A stretch of 18,199 nt of DNA from Sulfuricurvum sp. (lineage in GTDB: Bacteria > Campylobacterota > Campylobacteria > Campylobacterales > Sulfurimonadaceae): positions 1 to 18,199 of the forward strand of contig JACXUE010000028.1 in assembly GCA_014764075.1 (NCBI GenBank), in the 5' to 3' direction. The notes under the pieces were generated by a model that saw nothing but the letters and a program-made list of their open reading frames with translations, had not been told where the DNA came from and did no database searches. The position numbers and the translations under genes were made by a program. Numbering within the stretch: the stretch's first letter is position 1; each line of letters opens with the position of its first letter. Below are positions 8,357-14,712 of this stretch, in pieces.

Positions 8357-9163
8357 TTAACGATCGCGATCAGAGATCACGACGCTTTTTTCTGCGTCAA
8401 ATTTTTCGATGAGGAATACCCCATCACTCTCTTGGTAACACAACGGTGTTACCGGTTCGCCTTGGCTAATGTCGGTGCCACGTGGCACTTCGTGTCCCAA
8501 ACGGGCGAAACGCTCGGTGTCGTAACGATCCACACGGGCAGGATCACGGTTTTCAGGTCCGATGATATCACGCGCCTCTTTACCGAAGATTTTATCCACT
8601 TCGTACCATTGAGCAAACTCATCCCCTTGAAGCGGATAGGTTTTACGCAGAGGAAACCCTTCCCAATCGTCGGGCATTAAAATACGTTTCATGAACGGAT
8701 GGTTATTCACCACAACTCCGAACATATCATACATTTCCCGCTCTGACCAGTCGGCTGAACGGAATAATTTTTCTACGCTTTGGATCGACTCTTTCTCGGA
8801 AATTTTGCATTTGACACGGATCCGCTTGCGTTTGGACATACTGAGCATTTGGTAGAAAATTTCAAATTTTCCCTCTTTCGCCAACCAATCAATCGCCGAA
8901 AGTTCGGAGAGTTGATTATACTCAAGCTCATTTTTCATCAGTTCAATCACACCGAAATTATCGGCAGCATTAATCACCACGACCATTTGTTTCACTTGGA
9001 TGTAGGCATCCAATACCTCAAATTTTGCCCTGATCGCTTCGAGATCAGCTGCAAACACCGCATCCTCAGAAACATCGGTTTTTGCCACCTGAGGGGCTAC
9101 CCAGTAACGGTCGGTGTAGTAGGGTTTTTTTTGTACGTTATCTTTAGGGGTGTAAGCTCTCAT
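8357..9163 (-). CDS. nuoC: NADH-quinone oxidoreductase subunit C
   Basis: This 268-residue 30-kDa-type subunit belongs to the hydrophilic arm of complex I. The diagnostic segment is WSEREMYDMFGV at about 139-150, followed by HPFMKRILMPDDWEGFPLRKTYPL at about 155-178, the usual NuoC signature. About 40 residues before the conserved domain (PYYTDRYWVAP region) extend the N-terminus beyond many NuoC proteins. The start codon shares one base with the nuoB stop (TAATG), so translation is probably coupled. The C-terminal residues after the signature (about 190-268) form a longer tail than in compact NuoC versions; I see no extra motif there. Confidence 0.96.
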   Translation of the reverse strand: MRAYTPKDNVQKKPYYTDRYWVAPQVAKTDVSEDAVFAADLEAIRAKFEVLDAYIQVKQMVVVINAADNFGVIELMKNELEYNQLSELSAIDWLAKEGKFEIFYQMLSMSKRKRIRVKCKISEKESIQSVEKLFRSADWSEREMYDMFGVVVNNHPFMKRILMPDDWEGFPLRKTYPLQGDEFAQWYEVDKIFGKEARDIIGPENRDPARVDRYDTERFARLGHEVPRGTDISQGEPVTPLCYQESDGVFLIEKFDAEKSVVISDRDR

Positions 9164-9672
9164 TACATCAGCCTTTTTGGTTTTTGAGCACGAGATGCGC
9201 TCTCACGTCGTATTTTTTGTTGCAACAGTAACACCGCATATTGCAACGTTTCAGGACGGGGTGCACACCCTGGGAGATAGAGATCGACAGGGATAACGCG
9301 GTCAACCCCTTGAACCGTTGCGTAGGTATTGAACATACCGCCCGTATTGGCGCATGAACCCATCGAGATAACCCATTTTGGCTCCGTCATTTGGTCATAC
9401 AAACGGCGGATAAACTCGGCGTGTTTTTTGGTCAACGTCCCCGCAACGATCATGAGCTCCGCTTGACGCGGAGAAGCACGGAAAATTGTCCCGAAACGGT
9501 CAAAGTCATAGCGAGACGCACCCGAAGCCATCATCTCGATACCGCAACACGCCAAACCGTACGTCAACGCCCAAAGTGAATTGGAACGACCCCAGTTGAC
9601 CACTTTGTCGATGGTCGTCAAAGCGACGGGAAGTCCGCCGTCTTTGAGATAATTTACTTGATGTTGTGCCAT
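9163..9672 (-). CDS. nuoB: NADH-quinone oxidoreductase subunit B
   Basis: This 169-residue protein binds the terminal cluster N2, which hands electrons to quinone. All four expected ligands are visible: the tandem C42-C43 (LACCGIEMM), C107 (SMGSCANTGG) and C136 (LPGCAPRPE). The conserved basic and aromatic surroundings and the length match the family. The N-terminus is short, with no membrane anchor. The reading frame begins inside the end of nuoA, overlapping it by 19 bases, and shares one base with nuoC downstream. Confidence 0.98.
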   Translation of the reverse strand: MAQHQVNYLKDGGLPVALTTIDKVVNWGRSNSLWALTYGLACCGIEMMASGASRYDFDRFGTIFRASPRQAELMIVAGTLTKKHAEFIRRLYDQMTEPKWVISMGSCANTGGMFNTYATVQGVDRVIPVDLYLPGCAPRPETLQYAVLLLQQKIRRESASRAQKPKRLM

Positions 9673-10043
9673 TCAAGAGCCCCTTTCTTCCACGCATAAA
9701 TAAATCCGATCGCCAATAACAAGATGAACATCATCATCTCAACAAAACCGAACCACCCCAAGAGTTTAAAATCGATTGCCCAAGGGAACATGAAAACGAT
9801 TTCGACATCAAACAATAAAAACAACAACGCAAAAAGATAAAATTGCGTCGAGATACGGTTAGGTTGTTTGGTCACCTCCGGTCCACATTCGTAGACCGTC
9901 AATTTGATTTTTTCCGTATCTTTGGCTGCCAGTGCACGGCTGACCAAGCGTGCGATCACCGTAGTCGCGTAAAACGCGCCAAACGTTAAAACAAACAGTA
10001 CAAATACCCCAAAATAGGGATTTGCGACGTTGTAATGCTCCAT
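9654..10043 (-). CDS. nuoA: NADH-quinone oxidoreductase subunit A
   Basis: This 129-residue membrane protein is the first gene of the nuo operon. Three transmembrane segments are visible at about 11-33, 66-88 and 95-117, the usual NuoA topology. The loop after the first helix contains YECGPE (51-56), and the second helix contains the family motif LLFDVEIVFMFPWA with its buried acidic residues. In known complex I structures this subunit packs with NuoJ and NuoK near the quinone channel. An AAGAAGG ribosome site precedes the ATG at 10043. The next gene upstream is 325 bases away, so the operon promoter must lie in that gap. Confidence 0.97.
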   Translation of the reverse strand: MEHYNVANPYFGVFVLFVLTFGAFYATTVIARLVSRALAAKDTEKIKLTVYECGPEVTKQPNRISTQFYLFALLFLLFDVEIVFMFPWAIDFKLLGWFGFVEMMMFILLLAIGFIYAWKKGALEWHNIK

Positions 10044-10105
10044 AGTTCCGACCTTCTTATGGTTGATGGCATATACCGCAACAGAGGAAATTTCGGCTAC
10101 GTTAT

Positions 10106-10141
10106 ATGGCTTTTATAAAAACAGTTATTGCACTATAACAA
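10106..10141 (-). promoter_or_regulatory. Candidate nuo operon promoter
   Basis: On the minus strand, TTGTTA (10136-10141) and TTATAA (10113-10118) are separated by 17 bases, a spacing that fits a housekeeping sigma factor. This predicts a start near 10106 and a leader of about 60 bases before nuoA. Other AT-rich hexamers nearby could serve as the -10 box instead, and -35 boxes are weakly conserved in Campylobacterota, so this is only the best visible candidate. Confidence 0.4.
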
Positions 10142-10227
10142 AAAGAGAATTAAATCAACCCTTATATCCTAGATATTTTTTTAGTGTTGTCACGATTGGA
10201 AACAGTAGGTAATGCTAAAAAGTTAAT

Positions 10228-10246
10228 GTGTTATTATTTGTAACAC
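10228..10246. repeat. Inverted repeat GTGTTA-N7-TAACAC
   Basis: A perfect 6-base inverted repeat with a 7-base AT-rich spacer lies about 90 bases upstream of the candidate nuo -35 box. It could be the operator of a dimeric regulator. It could also be a weak terminator, since it is followed by TTTT on the plus strand and by ATTAACTTTTT on the minus strand. No regulator can be named from it. Confidence 0.35.
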
Positions 10247-10318
10247 TTTTGGGGATATTTTTGTGTTTGGTAGCGTTTTGGAACACCAATTTGGATAAGA
10301 AAAACGTTTATGCGGAGA

Positions 10319-10340
10319 GTAGCACCCCAAAAAGTGCTAC
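10319..10340 (-). terminator. Hairpin after the AAA+ gene, possible terminator
   Basis: GTAGCAC and GTGCTAC form a 7-base perfect stem around an 8-base loop, 28 bases after the stop of the AAA+ family gene. No run of T follows on the minus strand, so as an intrinsic terminator it would be weak. It may simply protect the mRNA 3' end or act with Rho. Confidence 0.35.
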
Positions 10341-10368
10341 ATTTTGAAGCATATTGTCTATTTTTTGT

Positions 10369-11832
10369 TCAACGATTGAGAAAACCGACCGATTTTTCCC
10401 CTTCAAAACTTCCCATTCGCTCTTTTTGGATCTCGCCAACAAAATCATCAAGTCTAAAGATGGCATCTTTTCGTGCCGCGACATGATACGCTGTATTTTT
10501 TACAATCAGATTGATCTGTCCTCCGGTGAGAGGATAAGTAGAGAGCTTTTCAACATCAAAGCCGCTCTCATATGGCGCGTTTTTCGGCAACATCATGCTC
10601 CACAACGCCAAACGTTGCTTTTGATCTGGTTTTTTGAATTCGATTTTGTAATTGAAGCGGCGTGAAAATGCCTGATCGATATTTTCGAGGAGATTGGTCG
10701 TCGCGATCAAAATCCCCTGAAATTTCTCAATCTGTTCCAAAAAGATGTTTTGCATCTGATTGTGCATCTGATCAGCCGAAGAGCTAACCCCCGCCGATCG
10801 GGCAGAGAGAAACTGATCTTCTCGATCCAATTGACGCATCAGGTTTTGGAGTGTTTGTTCGGTCAAAGGGTTCAATACCACGTTTTCCAGCGATGTCGTC
10901 GGCTCAATCAACTCGAAAATCTCCTGCTCTTTGATCAGCATATCGAGTTTGAGTTTACGCACTTTTTTCTTTTTCTGCGGATGCATGATGCTTTGCAAAA
11001 CTTCATCAACAATGTAAAACGCTCTGGATATTCCCCCGAACGGATTGAGCATCTCCTCATAATCGATCACCTCATCGTTGATGAGACGCGAACCGTCTTC
11101 TAGCAATGCACGGTTTTTGATCCGCTCGTAATCATCGAAACTGATCAGATCAATAAGGGTATTCATCTCTCGCAGATTCCCCTCGGTTGCGCTGTACTCC
11201 TCTTTGAGAAGCGCCAAAAAAATCACCTGCTCTTTAGGTTCGAGCTTTTTTTGTTTGAAAAAACGATCCAGCACAACATCTTGAGAGGTTTGGGCAATCC
11301 GCTCATCGATCCGTTTTTCAAGGAGATCAAGTTTGTTTTGGATACGGTTGACCCCTAGCGAGTGCTCGTTGCCGTTGTGGCGAATAATCGACATCTTTTG
11401 GTAAAGTTCGATACGAAAAAACTGATCTTGGAGATACTCTAAATGATCAGCGTAGGGTTTGATATCCGGCAGTGTCATCTCCAAAGAGCCCTCTTCGAGG
11501 AGTTTCATAAACACCGATGTAAGGGCAACTGGGGTATTATAAAGTTCCAAATGAGAAAGCTCGCTGATTTTGAGCGGGGTGAATGAATGGTGAGTAATCC
11601 ATCCGAGCTCAAGGAGCGTCTTCACCTCCCCAAAATGGTCAAGATAGGCATAATCATCGGTACCGTAAAGCTCTTGAAGCAATTCAGCGACAACCACGTC
11701 CTCTTGGGACTGCAAAAACTTACGGGTCAAATGGCGCAGAATTCTCGCCTCATCGATCGTACATTTGAGTTGCGAAAAAATATGGGTTTTTTCGATGGTT
11801 TTGTTTTCTAAAAAATCGACCAGATATTTCAA
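10369..11832 (-). CDS. AAA+ family ATPase lacking the Walker A region
   Basis: This 487-residue protein has an alpha-helical N-terminal region (about 1-320) and an AAA+-type C-terminal region. Visible C-terminal parts are DQFLSARSAG from 339, which looks like the tail of a Walker B segment, then GILIATTN at 373-380 (sensor 1), an arginine pair at 391-392 (RRF) and a lid with LTGGQINLIVKNTAY. No GxxxxGK[ST] P-loop occurs anywhere. LMRQLDRE (331-338) runs straight into DQFLS, where an AAA+ module normally has about 80 residues carrying Walker A and most of Walker B. The frame stays open across the junction at 10816-10821. As written it should not bind ATP normally. The start is TTG, preceded by AAGGA, and its first bases overlap the stop of the upstream ligase remnant (TTGA). 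It could be an in-frame deletion product, a specialised inactive paralogue or an assembly error. Confidence 0.75.
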   Translation of the reverse strand: MKYLVDFLENKTIEKTHIFSQLKCTIDEARILRHLTRKFLQSQEDVVVAELLQELYGTDDYAYLDHFGEVKTLLELGWITHHSFTPLKISELSHLELYNTPVALTSVFMKLLEEGSLEMTLPDIKPYADHLEYLQDQFFRIELYQKMSIIRHNGNEHSLGVNRIQNKLDLLEKRIDERIAQTSQDVVLDRFFKQKKLEPKEQVIFLALLKEEYSATEGNLREMNTLIDLISFDDYERIKNRALLEDGSRLINDEVIDYEEMLNPFGGISRAFYIVDEVLQSIMHPQKKKKVRKLKLDMLIKEQEIFELIEPTTSLENVVLNPLTEQTLQNLMRQLDREDQFLSARSAGVSSSADQMHNQMQNIFLEQIEKFQGILIATTNLLENIDQAFSRRFNYKIEFKKPDQKQRLALWSMMLPKNAPYESGFDVEKLSTYPLTGGQINLIVKNTAYHVAARKDAIFRLDDFVGEIQKERMGSFEGEKSVGFLNR

Positions 11833-12089
11833 TTCAATCCTTGTTTAAGAACCCGCTTAAGCACTTTATCCGTTGCGGTTTTCGGGAGAGATTCTACCAC
11901 GGTTATGGTTTTAGGGATTTTAAATGCCGCCAAGTGCTCTTTGAGCTGCGATTTGATAAACGCTTGCGTCGTCTCTTCATACCCCTCTTCGAGTTCCACA
12001 AAAGCGATCGGCACCTCTAGAACAACCACACTCAACCCCACACATACACCGTTATATCCCAATTTTTTAGAAGCAATGGAGTGTTGGAA
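11829..12089 (-). pseudogene. 3' remnant of an AMP-forming acyl-CoA synthetase gene
   Basis: The frame ends with a typical C-terminal subdomain of the ANL (acyl-CoA synthetase) superfamily: VPIAFVELEEG, then LAAFKIPKTITVV and LPKTATDKVLKRVLKQ. In the last motif (usually PKTATGK) the glycine is aspartate, while the lysine that is catalytic in this family is kept. About 450 upstream residues with the AMP-binding motifs are missing. The frame is closed by a stop at 12090-12092 and nfo begins soon after. Translation could only begin at weak codons such as TTG 12062. The last codons contain the ribosome site of the AAA+ family gene and their stop overlaps its TTG. I read it as a deletion relic kept in place by its overlap with the next gene. 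Confidence 0.7.
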
Positions 12090-12102
12090 TCAAAAAATTC
12101 TC

Positions 12103-12186
12103 TTATTTGGAACCATAACCGCTTGTTTCGTCAAAATCGATGAAACTAAGACCTACCATTGCTGCCGCCGCTGCGTATCTCATCAT
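12103..12186 (-). CDS. Possible 27-residue protein overlapping the nfo stop
   Basis: A short frame beginning MMRYAAAAAMVGLSFIDF starts at an ATG that overlaps the nfo stop as ATGA, with AGGAG three bases before it. It ends at TAA 12103-12105. The five-alanine run and central hydrophobic stretch give it a mildly membrane-like start, but there is no recognisable domain. It may be a real small protein translated by coupling with nfo, or the surviving 5' end of the gene whose 3' end is the ligase remnant downstream. I cannot tell which. Confidence 0.3.
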   Translation of the reverse strand: MMRYAAAAAMVGLSFIDFDETSGYGSK

Positions 12187-13031
12187 TTCTCCTGTAGTGA
12201 ATACAGTAGCTCAATCTCATGTGCCCAGATCGTCTCATCGATCGTCTCTAGTACTAGCGGGATATCATCCATCCTCGGATCGTTCATCAAAAACCCGAAC
12301 GCCTCGATGCCGATTTTCCCTTTGCCGATCGAATCGTGTCGGTCGACATGACTCCCCAAGTCGGGCTTGGAATCGTTGATATGCATCCCTTTTAAATAAT
12401 TAAACCCCACTATTCTATCAAATTCTGCCCATGTTGCGTCATACGCCTCACGGGTTCGGATATCATATCCCGCCGTAAACATATGGCACGTATCGATACA
12501 GACACCGACACGCGATTTCTCCTCTATGCGCTCAATAATCGACGCAAGATGCTCAAAACGCCACCCCAAATTCGACCCTTGACCCGCCGTATTTTCGATT
12601 ACCAATGTGACACCATTGGTAACACTCAGCGCTTCATTCATGCTCATGGCGATACGGTCGATACACTCTTCCTCACTGATTTGTTTCAAATGGCTCCCCG
12701 GATGAAAGTTCAAACGATCCAATCCCAACTGACTACAGCGATTTACCTCATCAATAAACGCTTCGAGCGATTTTTGCCGTTTATCCTCTTCGGGATGACC
12801 GAGATTAATCAGATACGAATCGTGCGGAAGGATGTGTTTCGGGAGAATTCCGCTTTTAGAGAGGTTCTCTTGAAAAAGAGCTATCGTCTCTTCATCCAGA
12901 GGCTTCGCCGTCCACTGTTTTTGGTTTTTGGTAAAAAGGGCAAACGCTTTTGCTCCGATCGCCATCGCGTTAAGCGGAGCGTTAAAAACGCCACCTGATG
13001 CGGATACATGTGCACCGACGAATTTAGACAT
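12183..13031 (-). CDS. nfo: Endonuclease IV (AP endonuclease)
   Basis: This 282-residue protein cleaves DNA at abasic sites in base excision repair, using three zinc ions in a TIM barrel. It begins MSKFVGAHVSASGGVFNAP, the family start. It contains NLGHPEEDKR, LNFHPGSHL (metal-binding histidine), VIENTAGQG (metal-binding glutamate), VGVCIDTCHMFTAGYD, HINDSKPDLGSHVDRHD and a late LVLETID segment. The reading frame extends 20 codons further upstream, but I place the start at 13031: the preceding AGGAA ribosome site and the family N-terminus both fit there, and the total then matches the usual 280 or so residues. Its stop overlaps a 27-codon frame, and a hairpin-rich stretch lies upstream. Confidence 0.95.
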   Translation of the reverse strand: MSKFVGAHVSASGGVFNAPLNAMAIGAKAFALFTKNQKQWTAKPLDEETIALFQENLSKSGILPKHILPHDSYLINLGHPEEDKRQKSLEAFIDEVNRCSQLGLDRLNFHPGSHLKQISEEECIDRIAMSMNEALSVTNGVTLVIENTAGQGSNLGWRFEHLASIIERIEEKSRVGVCIDTCHMFTAGYDIRTREAYDATWAEFDRIVGFNYLKGMHINDSKPDLGSHVDRHDSIGKGKIGIEAFGFLMNDPRMDDIPLVLETIDETIWAHEIELLYSLQEK

Positions 13032-13076
13032 GAATATTCCTGTATAGTTTAGTATTGATATTTTAACTGATGTTAC

Positions 13077-13140
13077 CCACTTTACGCTCAAAGCCCGTAA
13101 AGTGGCAGGGACAGCCTTGCCGATGCTAACACATATCGGC
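13077..13140. other. Structured stretch with two perfect hairpins between nfo and a lipoprotein gene
   Basis: CCACTTTACG (13077-13086) pairs perfectly with CGTAAAGTGG (13096-13105) around a 9-base loop. GCCGAT (13119-13124) pairs with ATCGGC (13135-13140) around a 10-base loop. Between them, GGCAGG and CCTTGCC could form a competing stem. With the terminator at 13155-13180 this could be a plus-strand small RNA of about 100 bases, or, read on the minus strand, a structured nfo leader. It does not match any riboswitch or RNA family that I can recall. Confidence 0.45.
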
Positions 13141-13152
13141 TCGGTTCCAAAG

Positions 13153-13539
13153 CTAAAAAAGCCAAGCAGTTGGCTTTTTTAACGCTTTCCCCCGTCCCTC
13201 AAAAATATCTTTTCCGAGCAACACCTGACGCATCGTATCACGCGGGTAATCGGGGTATAAATACTCTTTGACAAATTTCCCCTCATCCATACACCCCGCA
13301 CTCACACAGACATCTCCATCAATGGTGATTTTCTCTACCGCAACACCGGCGGCAAAAAGTTCAACTTCGACCGCCGATCCGTCATGCCGAATGTATCCTG
13401 TATCGGCAAGTTTGAGTTTCGGAGTTTTGAGAGTGATAAGTTTGGGTTCATTCACCGTAAAGTGTTTTGTCCCGCAACCGCCGAAAAGCACCGCTATCAG
13501 ACTAACCCATAGGATATAAAATTTTCGCATGAACCTCAT
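13153..13539 (-). CDS. Small putative lipoprotein
   Basis: A 128-residue protein with a lipoprotein signal peptide: basic start MRFMRKF, hydrophobic core ILWVSLIAVLF, then the lipobox FGGC with C22 as the predicted lipid-modified cysteine. The mature part has no recognised domain. It contains a paired-cysteine segment VCVSAGCMDEG that may form a disulfide in the periplasm, and a KFVKEYLYPDYPRDTMRQVLLGK stretch. The gene overlaps the end of the aldo/keto reductase gene by 38 bases. An internal ATG at 13530 (fourth codon) is preceded by GAGG and may be the true start. The last eight codons (KKPTAWLF) and the stop are built from the terminator hairpin. Confidence 0.75.
   Translation of the reverse strand: MRFMRKFYILWVSLIAVLFGGCGTKHFTVNEPKLITLKTPKLKLADTGYIRHDGSAVEVELFAAGVAVEKITIDGDVCVSAGCMDEGKFVKEYLYPDYPRDTMRQVLLGKDIFEGRGKALKKPTAWLF
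13155..13180. terminator. Strong hairpin with A and T runs, bidirectional terminator
   Basis: AAAAAAGCCAA and TTGGCTTTTTT form an 11-base perfect inverted repeat around GCAG, with a T run in either direction. It looks like an intrinsic terminator that works both ways. On the minus strand it would end the transcript of the lipoprotein gene, and it lies inside that gene's last codons. On the plus strand it would end any transcript from 13077-13140. Confidence 0.8.
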
Positions 13540-14518
13540 CCAATTTCTCTAAAATCTCACTCCCCAGCGTCACATCCATCGCCGCAAGAGACGCATCGAG
13601 CTGTTCGGGAGTCGTCGCACCGATAATCGTACTGGCAACAAAATCGAACTGCTTGCTCCACGCGATCGCCATCGTAACGGGATGTAACCCCGCCTCATGG
13701 GCAATACGAAGATACTCCTGCGTCGAGGCGAGGGTTTTGTCATTCATAAAGCGTGCCGCCATCAGACGCTGACGTTTATTGGTCGATTTGACGTAATCAC
13801 TAAAGCGCCCCTGCGCGTTGGTGTCTTGGTTGTATTTTCCGCTCAGTACCCCACCCCCCAACGGTGAATAGGGCAACAACGAAATCTTCTCTTCACGGCA
13901 CAGCGAACCGATCTCGGTCAAATCACGTCGGTTGAGGAGTGAAAAATTGTTCTGGATCGACTCAAAGCGAGCCAACTTTTCGTATTTGGAGACCATCAGC
14001 GATTTCATCGTTCCGCGGGCAGTATCGTTGGAAGTACCGATATAGCGAACCTTGCCGCTTTGCACCAGCGCATCAAACGCCCTCATCGTCTCCTCGATAG
14101 GAAAAACCGTATCGGGCCAATGCATCTGATAAAGGTCGATGTACTCGGTTCCCAAACGCTTCAATGATCCCTCGATCGCTCTCTCGATATGAAATCGATC
14201 CATTGCGGTGAGGCCGTGACGGATAGGGGGGACAAACCATCCCGATGCGGCACCTGCCACTTTGGTCGCTAAAATAATCGCATCACGCGGTTTGGTTTTC
14301 AACCACCGTCCCACCATCTCCTCGGTTAAGCCTGCCAAACGCGCCTCGGGGGGGACGGGATAGAGCTCCGCCGTATCGAAAAAATTGACTCCGGCTTCGT
14401 AGGCTTTGTCCATAATGGCAAACGCTTTTTTCTCATCGCACTGGCTGCCAAACGTCATTGTTCCCATACAAATAGGCGATACACGCAACCCGCTTTGTCC
14501 AATATATCGATACTGCAT
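13502..14518 (-). CDS. Aldo/keto reductase, Tas-like
   Basis: A 338-residue NADPH-dependent oxidoreductase of the aldo/keto reductase superfamily (TIM barrel, cytosolic). The catalytic tetrad is visible: D48 and Y53 in FFDTAELY, K86 in LATKVAG and H133 in YQMHWPD. The segment VRYIGTSND and the late SKQFDFVASTIIGATTPEQL match the family's barrel and cofactor-binding end. The N-terminus YRYIGQSGLRVSPICMGTMTFG and the TAELYPVPPEA extension resemble the Tas/YghZ group of general aldehyde reductases. The substrate cannot be inferred. The start is ATG at 14518 with a purine-rich AAGAGAG upstream. The downstream lipoprotein gene overlaps its end, so the two are probably cotranscribed. Confidence 0.92.
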   Translation of the reverse strand: MQYRYIGQSGLRVSPICMGTMTFGSQCDEKKAFAIMDKAYEAGVNFFDTAELYPVPPEARLAGLTEEMVGRWLKTKPRDAIILATKVAGAASGWFVPPIRHGLTAMDRFHIERAIEGSLKRLGTEYIDLYQMHWPDTVFPIEETMRAFDALVQSGKVRYIGTSNDTARGTMKSLMVSKYEKLARFESIQNNFSLLNRRDLTEIGSLCREEKISLLPYSPLGGGVLSGKYNQDTNAQGRFSDYVKSTNKRQRLMAARFMNDKTLASTQEYLRIAHEAGLHPVTMAIAWSKQFDFVASTIIGATTPEQLDASLAAMDVTLGSEILEKLDEVHAKILYPMG

Positions 14519-14699
14519 TCACTCTCTTTTGATTGTAATAAATTATGAAATTGTATTCTACCCTTTTTTGAGATACATTAAACGCTATATGATTCAATAG
14601 AAGAACACCAAGATCGATACTCTTCGTGAAGCCTATAAATACAGCTGACACACTTAAAACGTAAATCATCGCCACTGAGGGGATTATGGTTTTATAAGC

Positions 14700-14705
14700 T
14701 ATAAT
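14700..14705 (+). promoter_or_regulatory. TATAAT -10 box upstream of the DUF234-type gene
   Basis: A perfect TATAAT ends only 7 bases before the first possible ATG (14713). There is no clear -35 box 17 bases upstream (GAGGGG). If used, the transcript would start at about 14712, making a leaderless mRNA from the first ATG or a 15-base leader to the second ATG at 14728. Confidence 0.4.
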
Positions 14706-14712
14706 CTCTCCA

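Larger units (their letters stand above)
10044..10368. other. Non-coding stretch between the AAA+ gene and nuoA
   Basis: This gap of 325 bases is AT-rich and contains no convincing reading frame on either strand. It holds the candidate nuo promoter near its left end, the inverted repeat at 10228-10246 and a second hairpin at 10319-10340. I see no tRNA, repeat array or mobile element end in it. Confidence 0.7.

Noticed and set aside
13032..13091. A 20-codon N-terminal extension of endonuclease IV
   Set aside because: The family starts at MSKFVGAHVSASGG, and AGGAA precedes that ATG at proper distance.
13077..13140. A known riboswitch (considered c-di-GMP, ZTP, THF and guanidine classes)
   Set aside because: Hairpins are clear, but the conserved sequence blocks of these classes as I recall them are not present.
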